Below are positions 21,630 through 33,317 of a stretch of 64,000 nucleotides of DNA, in pieces. The DNA is from Pectinophora gossypiella (Eukaryota; Arthropoda; Insecta; Lepidoptera; Gelechiidae), in assembly GCF_024362695.1 (NCBI RefSeq), contig NW_026063266.1, positions 310,001 to 374,000 on the forward strand, given 5' to 3'. The notes under the pieces are model-generated. The model did not search any database, had not been told where the DNA came from, and worked only from the letters and a program-made list of their open reading frames with translations. The position numbers were made by a program, and so were the translations under genes. Numbering within the stretch: position 1 is the first letter of the stretch; the number at the start of each line of letters is the position of its first letter.

Positions 21630-24600
21630 GTAAGCAATGTTGTGACGCATTCTCCTTGTTCGTTAGTTGTTTTGGTGTAAATTACGCAGGCGTAGGCTTT
21701 TTCGCTTGCGTCACAAAATCCAACTAATTCAATGTGCTTACTGGCACTATTTATCCACCTCGGTATTGTTATTTCGGATAAATTTTCCAAATCTGACTGG
21801 ATTTTTCTCCATTCTTTCGCCGTTTCGTCGGGTATATGTCCATCCCAGGTAAGTTTATTATTCCACAAGTTTTGGAATAATATTTTAGCACTGACTATGA
21901 TCGGAGCAAGCCACCCGAGGGGGTCGTATAGCTTGCTTATATCCGATAATAACATCCGTTTAGTTATTTTCCCGTTCCGTGCAGTCAGGCTCCATTTAAA
22001 ACAGAAGTGGTCGAGTGATGTATTCCAGCCAAGTCCGAGCATTTTTGTTGGTGTATCCTGTTTGAAGTTAAAGACGTTTTGTTGACTTTTCTGCTCCTCG
22101 GGGAGATCCTGAAGGACATCTATATCGTTAGTTGCCCATTTTCTCAGCGTAAATCCGCCCCTGCGTAACAATTCGAAAAGTTGTTTTTGTAATGTTCGCG
22201 CGCCTTCTAGTGTATTATGCCCTGTAATGACGTCATCCATATAGAATTGGTGACGTAATGCTTTATTTGCCATAGGAAACTCGTGTCCTTCGTCATCTGC
22301 TAGTTGCTTTAGCGTGCGCATAGCAAGGAACGGGGCTGCTTTAGTCCCATACGTTACCGTACACAGTTCCATCTCCTGTAGTACATTGTTAGGAGATGAA
22401 CGCCAGATGATCTTTTGCAGGGGCCTTTGATCTTCGTGTAAAAATATGGCGCGAAACATCTTCTCGATATCGGCAGTGAGAGCGTATTTATAGCTCCTCC
22501 ACTTGATAATGAGAGAACAGATATCTTTTTGCAAGTTGGGTCCTGTCTCCATGAGATCGTTGAGACTGTAGTTGCTGTCCGTTTTCATAGAGGCGTTAAA
22601 AACGACCCGCAGTTTGGTGGTAGTAGCTTCCTCCCGTACGACCCCATGATGAGGTAAGAACGCTTGCAAAGACGTGGTTGATGGTCGCGCGGCAGGTGTC
22701 ATATGACCCAGTTCTACGTATTCGTCGATAAAACGCTTGTATTGTTCGGCAAAGTACGTTTGCCGTGCCATTTTCTTTTCTAGTTGTAAAAATTGAGCGA
22801 CAGCTTGAGGTCTTGACTGTCCCAATTTGTCTTCTAGATCTGCTTTCATCTTCATCTTAACGACGTACTGTCCAGTACTCAGGCGCGTAGTGGTTTCCAT
22901 GTAATGTTTTTCACAGAAATCACTTCGTTCAGTTGTCTCGTTATCCTCGTTAATCTCTTCCGCTTGCCAAAATTTACTTATGTTGTCTAGCTCGTTGAGC
23001 GTGACTAAACAATTAAACGTTCTGTTTACATTGCCGCATAAGATCCATCCTAGCTTGGTATGTTGTGCTACAGGTGATTTATTATCCTGTTTTACCACTC
23101 CATCTTGGATTATCAACGAGTAAATATCTGCACCCAATAGGATATCGATGGGTCCAGTAACGTGAAAATCAGGATCTGCTAGTTTCAGGTTCTGTAGGTG
23201 CGACCATCTTGTTTCCGTTAGGGAAGTGCTAGGCAAGTTATTTACCAATTTTGTCATGACTAGTACCTCTGTAGAAAATGTAAAATCTGAATGTATAGAT
23301 TTACAGTCCAATGTAAGTAAGCCTTTACTATTTCCGAGAGACGTGCCCACCCCCGAAATGACGGCGCTCAGTTTGCGTCTCTTCAGGCGTAAACGTTGGG
23401 CGGCGCTTTCAGTGATGAGGGATACTTGTGAACCCTGATCGAGTAAACCGCGTAGAGTGACGTATGTACCCTCCGCATTTTTTGCCATTATTTGGACAGT
23501 GGTGAGTAAGACCTCCGTATCATCACTCGTGCTCGTGACGTTGTGTGCGGCTCGTTCAGTTGAGAAAGATGCTTTATTGCTCTCACTTTGGTCCACATGG
23601 AGTAGGGTATGATGTTTTTTCGAGCATACTCGACATGTTTTCTCTGACGTACAATCCATGCCATTGTGACTGAATAAGCAATTCGGACATATATCCAACT
23701 TTGCTACCTTTTCGTTTCGTGTTACTACGTTCATTTTGTTAAATATGTCACATTTCATCAGAGTATGCGTATTCTTGCATAGTGGGCAGTTTAGACGCGC
23801 TGCATAGTAAGCGTTTGCCCACTTTCCACTTCGCTTAAAGTTTGTTGCTCTCTGTTCATTAGAATAATTGTTATTATTTTTCGTTGAATTTTGCGCCCAA
23901 GCTATTTGTTTCTTTTGAGGAAATTCTTGTTTAGGGACGCCTTGGCCCTGTTTCACTGTTTCAAGGGCAATAAACTTCATCTCAAGAAAATGGATGAATT
24001 CCATGAGATTGGGAAGTTCCCGTGGGTTTTCTAAATCGTGGATGTAGTCCGCGTACGTTGTGGCGTCGAGTTTCGGCATTAATAGGTGGACTAGAATAGG
24101 ATCCCACGTTGATACATCGACGTCTATGTTGGTAAGGCCGTTTATACACTCGTTCACAGTGTCGTGCATCCTTTTTAAGTGGCTTGCCGATGCGGCTTGG
24201 ATGTTAGGTAGACTGAGAAGCGTGTTTATGTATGATGAGCATAAAAGTCGTTTATTCTCATACCTGTTACGCAGGATGTCCCAGCACGAGTCGTAATTGT
24301 CAGCGCTTATATTCAGATGCTGTACGAGCTTTTCTGGTTCACCTTTCAATTTAGATTTCAGTAGCTGCATTTTTTGCGACTTCGTTAGCCACTTGCTCGT
24401 ATGGATCGTTTCCACATAAAGATCGCGAAAAGACACCCACTTGTTATAGTTTCCGTTAAACTCGGGTATATCAATTGTAGGCGTTGTTTTCTGGCGATTA
24501 GTGTCCGCCCAGATTTTCCTATTGATTTCCCTTTTCAGCGAGTCGTGCATCTCCTCTAGTCTGCGGTATTCTTGTTCATAAGTCGGGTCATCGAGTACGT

Positions 24601-25174
24601 AGTCGAGCTCCCAGTGGATTTTATCAACAGCTTCCCACCTGGTTTTCAGTATAGCTAAACTATCGTCGAGTTCCCACTTATCCTCTAATGCCATGACGTT
24701 GATTTTAGAAGCCGTTTTTTCAAAGGCACTAAAGTTTAAAAATTGTTTCCGCAGAAGTTTTCTGTTATCCTCCGAGATTTTCATATCCGTTAACCCCGAA
24801 GGATTATTGTTATCCTTAGATGAACCTGCCATTTGGTTATCTTCCATTCGGATATCAGTTGTAGGGCATGGTGACATGACAGATAAAGATAGTTTTTCCT
24901 TTAACATCCTCTGTCGTGTTTTCTCGTATAAAGCTACCGTTTGCTCATAAATACCTTCTGTGACGTAGTCCATGTCAGGCGTCACAAGTGGTGCAAGATT
25001 CTCGTGATTCATGCTAAACTCAGCCCAGTGAGCCTCCAAAGCCTCTAGACGTCTTTCTAGATAACCCAAATTCTTCCTTTGAACAGGATCCTTGGCGTAG
25101 TTGGAGGTGATTTGCTTAATGTTATCATAGGTCACCTTCTGTTTCTGAAGGAGTTGATCTACGTTAGTTGCCAT
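21630..25174 (-). CDS. gag-pol: BEL-2 Gag-protease-RT, cut by the Penelope insert
   Basis: I start at the ATG at 25174 (MATNVDQLLQKQKVTYDN), not at the earlier ATG at 25216, because it aligns with other BEL gag starts. In order: a helical Gag region with WDILRNRYENKRLLCSSYI; a Cys/His nucleocapsid region (CPLCKNTHTLMKC, CPNCLFSHNGMDC, CRVCSKKHHTLLH, about 23590-23810); the protease LRGLLDQGSQVSLITESAAQ near 23420; reverse transcriptase with LTADIEKMFRAIF and the catalytic YMDD near 22240; and the start of RNase H (LVGFCDASEKAYACVIY near 21690). The frame leaves BEL sequence at the 12-bp duplication 21630-21641 and resumes at 20276. Confidence 0.9.
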
Positions 25175-25252
25175 CGTGGCGTCAGTTGGAAGCTTCGCTG
25201 AAAGAAGTACGTGCAAGTTACACAGTGATATATGCGCTTTCTCAATGCACTT

Positions 25253-25276
25253 GGTGAGACCCGCTTGTGGGAGGCC
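25253..25276 (-). promoter_or_regulatory. Shared 5'-leader motif (GGCCTCCCA / AGCGGGTCTCACC)
   Basis: In the sense direction of BEL-2 this is GGCCTCCCA, CA, then AGCGGGTCTCACC. The same block, with two variable bases in the middle, occurs in sense in the leader of BEL-3 (39456-39479) and of the ORF1-only LINE (15151-15174). It lies 79 bp before the gag ATG here. Confidence 0.7.
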
Positions 25277-25340
25277 AAAAACACCGATTCGCTATCACAG
25301 TAACACTAACACAACACTCCGCTAGTAGCTCGAAGGACCT

Positions 25341-25359
25341 GATCCGGCTCGAAGGACCA
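25341..25359 (-). promoter_or_regulatory. BEL-2 primer-binding site, tRNA-Tyr type
   Basis: On the minus strand, 5 bases inside the LTR, the sequence TGGTCCTTCGAGCCGGATC is the complement of a 3' end GATCCGGCTCGAAGGACCA. Animal tRNA-Tyr begins CCTTCGA and ends TCGAAGGA plus CCA, so the match is long and specific. A second partial copy (GCTCGAAGGACC) lies at 25328-25339. Confidence 0.8.
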
Positions 25360-25364
25360 TACGA

Positions 25365-25614
25365 TGTAAGGGCCAAAGCTGGGTTCCGGCTTCAGCGCTC
25401 CATCTTCAGTTGTAGTTGTAGGAGTTGATCGTTAACTCAAAGATTCGTTAAGTAGGTTAAATTGTTTATTACGTGTTTATTAGCGCTCGTGGCTAGTACG
25501 TATCGTTTACGTTGAGTGACCGTTTCACACTGACCCACTAATATAATCGACTGCGCATCGCTACCAAAAGCAGGGCGCAACGTTAGCAAATTATGTTCGG
25601 TTGAAGACCGTACA
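25365..25614 (-). repeat. BEL-2 5' LTR
   Basis: Second copy of the 250-bp LTR. The gag start is at 25174, 190 bp downstream on the minus strand. Confidence 0.95.
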
Positions 25615-25619
25615 TCCCG

Positions 25620-26350
25620 AAAATCCTACGGGAACGGGAATTAGCGGGAAAATCCTTTTGTATGAAAAATCTAAACCACTCAAGTTAGACGTTTGAAATT
25701 TGGCATGCAGGTACCTTAGATACCGTAGAGGTGTACTAAGAAAGGAATTCCCAAAATTCTCACGGGAACGGGAATTAGCGGGAAAATCCTTTTGTATGAA
25801 AAATCTAAACCATTCAAGTTAGATGTTTGAAATTTGTCATGCAGGTACCTTAGATACCGTAGAAGTGTACTAAGAAAGGAATTCCCGAAATTCTCACGGG
25901 AACGGGAATTAGCGGGAAAATCCTTTTGTATGAAAAATCAAAACCACTCAAGTTAGACGTTTGAAATTTGGCATGCAGGTACCATAGGTACCGTAGAGGT
26001 GCACTAAGAAAGGAATTCCCAAAATTCTCACGGGAACGGGAATTAACGGGAAAATCCTTTTGTATGAAAAATCTAAACCATTCAAGTTAGATGTTTGAAA
26101 TTTGTCATGCAGGTACCTTAGATACCGTAGAGGTGTACTAAGAAAGGAATTCCCGAAATTCCCACGGGAACGGGAATTAGCGGGAAAATCCTTTTGTATG
26201 AAAAATCTAAACCAATCAAGTTAGACAATTGAAATTTGGCATGCAGGTACCTTAGATACCGTAGAGGTGCACTAAGAAAGGAATTCCCGAAAATCCTTTT
26301 GTATGAAAAATCTAAACCACTCAAGTTAGACGTTTGAAATTTGGCATGCA
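25620..26350 (+). repeat. 134-bp tandem array inside the Helitron
   Basis: Landmark TCCTTTTGTATGAAAAATC recurs at about 25653, 25787, 25921, 26055 and 26189 (spacing 134 each), then 26294 (spacing 105, one unit lacking the ACGGGAACGGGAATTAGCGG block). One partial unit lies across BEL-2 at about 15836-15939. Units share GGAATTCCC, GGCATGCAGGTACC and GATACCGTAGAGGTGCAC. Related single units occur near 33055-33230. Confidence 0.92.
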
Positions 26351-26594
26351 GGTACTTTAGTAAACTTAAAGCTTAGTTGCAACAGGATATTACAAAATTC
26401 CCACGGGAACGGTAGTTAGCGGGAAAAAACATTTGTATGAAAAAATCAAATCAAAATTTCAGTTCTCGGCTCGGTCTCGAACGGAGTGCACGGTTCACCT
26501 GAGCGGTTCTCGTACGTTACCTACTCGATACCAGTGATTCTCAAACTTTACTGCTTCCATTTGAGACTTGTGGTCATCCTTGCCTATTTGAAAA

Positions 26595-27545
26595 ATGCCG
26601 ATGTGTGGAAGGTGTGGCGAAGACGTGAGGGATGCCATCCAGTGTGCTTTATGTTTTAAGCACTTTGATTTTCCCTGCTCTGGCGTAACCGAGTCGGGTT
26701 ACCGCAAGCTGGGTGCCGAAAGACAAGCCGCCTGGAAGTGTCCATCATGTAAGACCGTCTCCGCCGCCACGTCTCAGGCGGTGTCTCCGGCAGCAGCTAC
26801 GGTCAGTGCTGCTCATAGCGGAAATTCAACGAAACCAGTAACCCTGGATCAAGTTATGGAGGAATTACGCAGTCTCAAGTTGTCCATGGCAACTATATCT
26901 ACGGCTGTTGCTGGCATTGAGGGGATCAAGGAGGAAATTAATAAGATGAAGGGTTCCGTTGAGACCTTCTCGTCAAAGCTGGACACTTTGGAACAGCGGG
27001 TCCAAAGCATAGAGAAGACGCAAAGCGTAGTTCAACAGCTTAGTGAACGAATATCTGTTTTAGAGAATAATCTTAACGATAAGAACCAGTGGCTACGACT
27101 CAATAACGTCGAGATTAAGGGAGTGCCATTAAAGGATCGCGAAAATCTCTTCGATATATTACTCAAAATTGGAACCAAAATTCAATACCCGATCTCGAAG
27201 AATAACGTTAATTTTATAGCAAGGGTTCCTTCTAAGGATGATAAGGCGAAGCCCATCATAGTGTCTTTTCTAAACAGATATGTTAAGGAGGATTTTGTTG
27301 CTGCCGCTCGAATATACAAGAATCTGCGTCCTGCTGATATTGATTTGCCGGGTATGCACTCAATTTATGTGAACGATCATTTGACAGTTGAGAACAAGAT
27401 GCTCCTTAAAAAAGCTAAGGATCGAAAAAAAGAGCATGATTACGAATTTGTTTGGGTTAAGAATGCGAAAATTTTTGCTCGAAAAAACAAAGAATCCAAA
27501 ATAATATTGATAAAAAACGATCAAGATCTATTAAAAATTTGTTAA
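26595..27545 (+). CDS. LINE-B ORF1 with PHD-like zinc finger and coiled coil
   Basis: The 316-residue frame starts MPMCGRCGEDVRD. The first 55 residues hold a Cys/His pattern of PHD type (CGRC, CALCFKHFDFPC, CPSC). A long heptad-rich coiled coil follows (about residues 80-165, LEQRVQSIEKTQSVVQQL). The last part is a basic RNA-binding domain (WLRLNNVEIKGVPLKDRENL ... FVWVKNAKIFARKNKESK). This is the ORF1 type seen in insect CR1/Jockey-group LINEs, an RNA-coating protein that forms the ribonucleoprotein with ORF2. The frame is intact. Confidence 0.8.
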   Translation: MPMCGRCGEDVRDAIQCALCFKHFDFPCSGVTESGYRKLGAERQAAWKCPSCKTVSAATSQAVSPAAATVSAAHSGNSTKPVTLDQVMEELRSLKLSMATISTAVAGIEGIKEEINKMKGSVETFSSKLDTLEQRVQSIEKTQSVVQQLSERISVLENNLNDKNQWLRLNNVEIKGVPLKDRENLFDILLKIGTKIQYPISKNNVNFIARVPSKDDKAKPIIVSFLNRYVKEDFVAAARIYKNLRPADIDLPGMHSIYVNDHLTVENKMLLKKAKDRKKEHDYEFVWVKNAKIFARKNKESKIILIKNDQDLLKIC

Positions 27546-27836
27546 TAACATCTTTATACTTGTTAATATTTTATTTTAGAACATATGCTTTTAATTCGTC
27601 ACTTACTAACTTCAATCGCTTAAAAAGTTTGAATAACATCGTTAACCTAATCGTCTTTTTTTTATGTGCGTAACTACCTACGCCGTGCTATTCAATGCCG
27701 CAAACGGGTTATTATTTGTTCGATGCAACTTGTGTGTAAGTTGTTGCTATGCGCAGTTGAATGGTCACTTTGTACCGCTTATTGTATAACTCTAATACTC
27801 GTAATTGCTGTCTGCTATCTTATTTTATATGTTTTT

Positions 27837-27874
27837 ACCGACTTCAAAAAAGGAGGAGGTTCTCAATTCGACCG

Positions 27875-27919
<45 letters not shown>

Positions 27920-29751
27920 GTTCGGGCATATCTTCGTCGTATATGAACCGATTTTGATAATTCTTTTTTTGTTTGAAAGGAGATATATCCAAGGGGGTCC
28001 CATGTCAAGGAAGTCAGGATCTGATGATGGAAGACCAGAGAAATCGAGGGGAATTTTTAAAAATCGTAGGAGCGACTAGTGCGTTTGTAAAGTAATATTG
28101 ATCGGATCGATCTTTAGGCTTCGGGAAAACTTCCCGGCCTTCGAAAACTGGTCAGCATCAGGGAGATACCCTATGGCCTGGCAAAACTATACAACCTGGA
28201 GCAATTTTTCTTTCACGAAACGTATTTAAATCTTGATCAAATCCAATCGCCGGTGCAAAAAAACAAAATGGCGGAAAAAAAAGATGGCCGCCATACAAAA
28301 TTTTGTCGATTTTGGAAGAAGCCCGTTTGGGTAAAACTAATGTATGGGGCGCTTACTCAAAACGTCATGTAGAGTACGGAAATACTTTCTGATCACCAAA
28401 AACTGCTCCGCATCAGAGAGATACTCTACGGCCTGGCAAAACTATCGCACGTGAACCAATATTTCTTTCAGAGCACTTATTTAAATCTTGGTCAAATTCC
28501 ATAGCGCGTAAAAAAAAAAACAAAATGGCGGAAAAACAAGATGGCCGCCATACACAATTTTGTTTTTTCAGAAAATATCTCGGGATATAAAATATATATC
28601 GGGGTTGTGGTCGGATCGTCATGTTAAGTATGGAAATACTTCCCGATTTTCGAAAACTGCTCCGCATCAGGGTGACACCCTACGGCCTGGCGAAACTATC
28701 ACACCTGAACCAATTTTTCTTTCACGAAACCTATTTAAATCTTGGTCGAATTTAATGGCCGGTGAAAAAAATACAAAATAGCGAAAAAACAAGATGGCCG
28801 CCATACAAAATTTTGTTTTTCCAGAAAATGTCTTGGGGGTAAAAATGATGTATAGGCGTGTGATCAGAACGTCATCTTTGAAAACTGCTCCCAATCAGGG
28901 AGACATCCTACGGCCTGGCAAACCTATTGCACCTGGATTTTGTTTGTTTCCACGACACCCATTTTAATCTTGGTCAAATTCTGTCGCCGGTGAAAAAGAA
29001 CAAAGTGGCGGAAAAACAAGATGGCCGCCATACGAAGAGGGACAGTTTCGAATAAACAGGACACGCGAGCTGCTTTAGCAGCGAGCGAACCACGCGAAAT
29101 CTACTGTATCTATATGTATGCGTGAGTGTGTATGATAGCAGCTTCCACTGACAACCACATGTGTGTATGTACACATACACATGTGTGTGTGTAAACATGT
29201 TCATCAATAATAATTGTGATCACTACTAATAATATATTATATTATTATATATGAATATAAATCAGAAAATCTGTCTGTCTGCATCCTTGCTCGGTCTAAC
29301 CATCACTTAAAATCGTAAAATAAAATAAAATTTTTAACAAAAAAAAAACCGACTTCAAACGCAAAACTAAAAAGCAATAAATAAATTTACTTCGCACAAA
29401 GTAATTAGTACGTATTTTCAATTAGTTAATTATTTTATAATTCTGAAGTCGGTGCCAAGTAAATGCTACAACAACCCTACTACAATATCAAATTACTATG
29501 TACACACAATATTGTTTAATACCTATATCAAAGCAATTACAAAACAATGTCAAACAAAAAATTACAAAACAATCAGTATTGAAAAATATATGAATCGGTA
29601 CTTCGTTGTAGCATTTCCTTGGCACCGGCTTCAGATTTATAAAATAATTAACTAATTGAAAATACGTACTAATTACTTTGTGCGAAGTAAATTTATTTAT
29701 TGCTTTTTAGTTTTGCGTTTGAAGTCGGTTTTTTTTTTGTTAAAAATTTTA
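27837..29751 (+). mobile_element. ACCGACTTC element, copy 2 (1.9 kb)
   Basis: It begins ACCGACTTCAAAAAAGGAGG at 27837 and ends GTTAAAAATTTTA at 29751, with TTTTT on both sides (27832-27836, 29752-29756). About 28140-29030 contains four units of 230-255 bp. Each has ATCAGGGAGA.AC.CTACGGCCTGG and a potential hairpin ATGGCGG...CCGCCAT. The last 430 bp are a foldback, as in copy 1. A run of more than 30 T lies near 27880-27913. Small frames over it look like shadows. Confidence 0.75.
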
Positions 29752-29918
29752 TTTTTCACCTATATATACTATTGGATTCTGTTTGTGATAGAGCTTGTTG
29801 TATTTTTGTTAATGTTTTTAGCTAGTGTTAGCTTGGGATGTGATTTTATAGTGGAATTTTTGCTTATGCAGTATATACCTAGTCTGCTTATTACTTTTAA
29901 CATTGGAATTGCAGTGCA

Positions 29919-32800
29919 ATGGCTAATTTAAAAGTGTATTATCAAAACTGCCGTGGACTAAGGACTAAAACTTCAGCTTTCCAAAGGAGTACACTTTTAA
30001 ATAATTATGATATTATTCTATTAACGGAGACGTGGTTGTTGGAGGGCCTGTTTGATAATGAGTTGTTTGACGATAGGTATATAGTTTTTCGAGTCGATCG
30101 TAACTATGCGTTCACCGGTCAGAAAAAAGGTGGCGGGGTGGCGATTGCGGTTAATCGAGAACTACCTACAACCCACTTGACTGATTGGCAATCGAGCGCT
30201 GAGGATATTTGGATTAAAGTCAAACTGCACAGTACGCGAAAGAATAACATTACACTAAATATTTGTGTGCTTTATTTATGTGCTCAAAAAAGAGGTAATT
30301 CTTTTTTTACACAGCTCGAAAACTTCTGTCGTAATCTTACCGAGATAATTGCTTGCCATCCTACCGATAAATTTCTTGTAGTTGGTGATTTTAATATGAG
30401 CGATATTTTATGGTTAGAGGGTGAGTCAGGTTTACAGCCATCAGTAATTACGGATTATCGCAAGATTGAATTCATAAATACACTAAATGTGTGTAACCTC
30501 CAGCAATTCAATAGTCACAAAAATATAAAAAATGGAATTTTAGACTTAGTTTTATGTAATGATTTAGTATCTGTTTCTAGATGTATAGATCCGCTTATAC
30601 CTGAAGATCCACTCCATCCCAGTCTATTCATCCAGCCTACGTTTGTTGAACTTCACGCTCTTAAAACACCTAAACGATTAGTATACTCGTACGTACCATC
30701 GTGGTGACTATGAGAATATTTGTAAACACTTGTCAGAGTTCGATTGGGAGACTATTCTTAGTGCGGGCAGCATTGACGAGGCTGTTGAACTTTTTTACTC
30801 TATTTTATATAAACTTAGGGACCAATTTATTCCAACTAGATATACAAAGAGCTGTAAATATCCACCGTGGTATAATACCCCACTAATTAAAATTATAAAA
30901 GAAAAGTTTAAATATTTAAACAAATTCAAAATTTACGGTAACAAATCAGACGAAATAACATTTAAAATGCTTCGCGATAGAGTTAAAACTGTTGAAAGTA
31001 GCTGCTACAACAGGTATATACAAAATATTGAAAAACTTATAGCTAGTAACCCTAAGATGTTTTGGTCCTATTTAAAATCTAAAAAGAAAAGTGGATCTTA
31101 CCCTGCCACAATGACTTACATAGGCCAGTCAAGTGCTAGTGGTTCATCTATATGCGAGTTTTTTGCTACATACTTTAAATCTACATTTCTAAATTCTGAC
31201 CAAGTAGCTGCGTCTGTACCACCGGTCGACACTACAACTCCAGGGGATGTATCTTCTGTACGTGTTCACTCAGATCGGATATGTAAGTTATTGAAGCAGA
31301 TAGATCCTAGTAAATCAGCAGGGTCGGACGCAATACCGGGTATTTTTCTTATTAATTGTGCTAATGTTATATCTATTCCCGTTACTAAATTATTCAACCG
31401 ATCGCTAAGTGAAGGTATAATGCCCATTAAGTGGAAAACAGCGTTAATAACGCCAATTCATAAAAAAGGTTCCAAAAATGCAGTTGAAAATTATTTATAG
31501 ACCTATCTCAAAATTATGCCTATTGGCAAAGCTACTCGAGCGGGTCGTTTTCAATCGGTTGTACGGTGGCATCAAACCTTTTCTCATCCCGCAGCAGCAT
31601 GGCTTCGTTAAGGGGAGATCCACGGTTTCGAATCTTATTCTCTTCAACGATTATCTTACCAGAAGCATGGATGACGGTTATCAGGTTGATGTTGTCTACA
31701 CTGACTATACGAAGGCATTTGATCGTATAGATCACAGCATCCTACTTCGCAAACTCTTTGCTTTGGGCATTCATGGCGATCTTTACCGATGGTTCACTTC
31801 TTATGTTCACAACAGGTCACAGGCTGTGGTACTGAATGGACTCATCTCCTCTTGGGTTAGTATACCATCTGGGGTGCCCCAGGGTTCATTGCTGGGACCA
31901 TTGCTGTTTGTGATATTTGTTAACGACATTAGCACTTGTTTCCTCAATTCTGATTTCCTGTTATTCGCTGACGATATGAAGATTTTTAAGGCAATTCGCA
32001 ATCCAACTGATGCACAGCTCTTGCAAGATGACTTGCTCAGGCTAGATAACTATTGTAAATTCAATAAACTGGACCTTAATGTTTCAAAATGTTTTTACAT
32101 TAACTTTACCCGTAAACGAGACACTATAAATTATGTCTACCAAATTGACGACCAAGCTCTCAATAATATTAAGTCGAGTCGGGATCTAGGAGTAGTGCAT
32201 GATGATAAATTGGTTTTTGATCTTCATATCCATAGCATCGTCGATAGGGCATATAAAGCTTTAGGGTTCATTATTCGTGCTGGAAGGTGCTTCAAAAGTA
32301 TGAAAACGCTGAAAATACTTTACTGTGCGTATGTTCGAACTCACTTGGAGTATGCATCCGAGGTGTGGAACTCGTGTTATAACAAATACTCATCGGATAT
32401 TGAACGGATTCAGAGGAGGTTTATGCGGTTCCTCGCCCTTAAATTTAACTTGCCCAAGCAAGACTACTTTCTACGTTGTGCGAAATTACATTTATTACCT
32501 TTGTCTTTGCGGAGGGATATGGCGGACATTTGTCTCTTAATGAAGATAGCCCAAGGCTTAATTGATAGTCCACAGCTCCTCGGCAGGATTATGCTTGCAA
32601 TTCCTTGTCGTAGGCTTAGGAATCCTTCATTGCTTCACATCCCTCGCTATCACACGAACTTTAGAAAGAACAGCTTTTTACTGAGATGTTCCATATTATT
32701 TAATAGGCTTGGTCATAACTTGAATTTGGACCTATTTGCTGGCAGCATTCAAGGTGCTAAAAAAGCACTTGTTAGAGACTTCGTTTCCTCTATTGTTTAG
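29919..32800 (+). pseudogene. LINE-B ORF2: endonuclease and reverse transcriptase, frameshifted
   Basis: The endonuclease starts at ATG 29919 (MANLKVYYQNCRGLRTKTSA) with LTETWL and VVGDFNM, the AP-endonuclease signature, and breaks near 30707. A linker frame runs 30730-31500, with IDPSKSAGSDAIPGIFL. The RT core continues in another frame at 31478-32800: FVKGRSTVSNLILF, YTDYTKAFDRIDHSI, SGVPQGSLLGPLLF and the catalytic FADDMK (near 31965). Two frame breaks (about 30700 and 31490) make it non-functional. In an intact copy this enzyme nicks target DNA and primes reverse transcription from it. Confidence 0.85.
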
Positions 32801-33317
32801 ATATTTCTATTTTTAAGGTTTTTTTCATATGGTCTTAGAAACTTAATGTAAATTGTGTTTTCTTTCAATCTGTGGAAGCTTGTTAATGGCTTTTAGATAT
32901 TAAGTTAGTATGTAACTTTGTAAATTTAGCTGTAAGCTCCCCAAATAAAATAAAATAAAAAAAATAAAAAATAAATAAAAGGAGAAACTGACTGACTCAG
33001 TGACTGACATATCAACGCATAGCCTGAACGGCTAAACGTAGGCATTTGAAATTTGGAAGGGACATAGCTTAGGTACCGTAGAGGTGCACTAAGAAAGGAA
33101 TTCCCGGAATTCCCACGGGAACGGAAATTAGCGGGAAAATCTTTTTGTATGAAAAATCTAAACCGCATAAGTTAGACGCTTGAAATTTGGCATGCAGGTA
33201 CCTTAGTTAACTTAAAGCTTAGTTGCAACAGGATATTGCAAAATTCCCACGGAAACGGGAGTTAGTGGGAAAAAAACATTTGTATGAAAAAATCGAAACC
33301 GCGTAAGATAGATATTT

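Larger units (their letters stand above)
15940..25614 (-). mobile_element. BEL/Pao element BEL-2 with fused pol-env, holding a Penelope-like insert
   Basis: Two 250-bp LTRs (one visible mismatch: T/C at the word GCGTTCC/GCGCTCC) and the 5-bp duplication TCCCG at 15935-15939 and 25615-25619 define a full-length minus-strand element of about 8.3 kb, excluding the 1353-bp Penelope insert. It encodes Gag, protease, RT, RNase H, integrase and a baculovirus-F-like envelope in one frame, apart from the insert. The target is the 134-bp repeat array of the Helitron. The primer site matches tRNA-Tyr. The near identity of the LTRs indicates a young copy. Confidence 0.93.
26450..32985 (+). mobile_element. 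LINE-B (Jockey/CR1 superclade), near full length, interrupted
   Basis: It has a 5' leader, ORF1 (26595-27545), ORF2 endonuclease-RT (29919-32800) and an A-rich tail of AAATAAA units to about 32985. An ACCGACTTC element (27837-29751) occupies the region between ORF1 and ORF2. Without it the LINE is about 4.6 kb. ORF2 has frame breaks, so the copy is inactive. The end points are judged from where Helitron-like text stops and resumes and could be off by tens of bases; no clear target duplication was found. Confidence 0.8.

Noticed and set aside
25620..26350. CRISPR-like array
   Set aside because: The whole 134-bp unit is repeated, with no unique spacers, in a eukaryotic Helitron.
28020..28080. 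End of a 137-residue frame across the T run
   Set aside because: Frame created by poly-T and repeats; no conserved residues.
29452..29655. Small frame in the ACCGACTTC element, also at 11892-12095
   Set aside because: It runs through the foldback loop and has no recognised motif. Present in both copies only because the DNA is duplicated.
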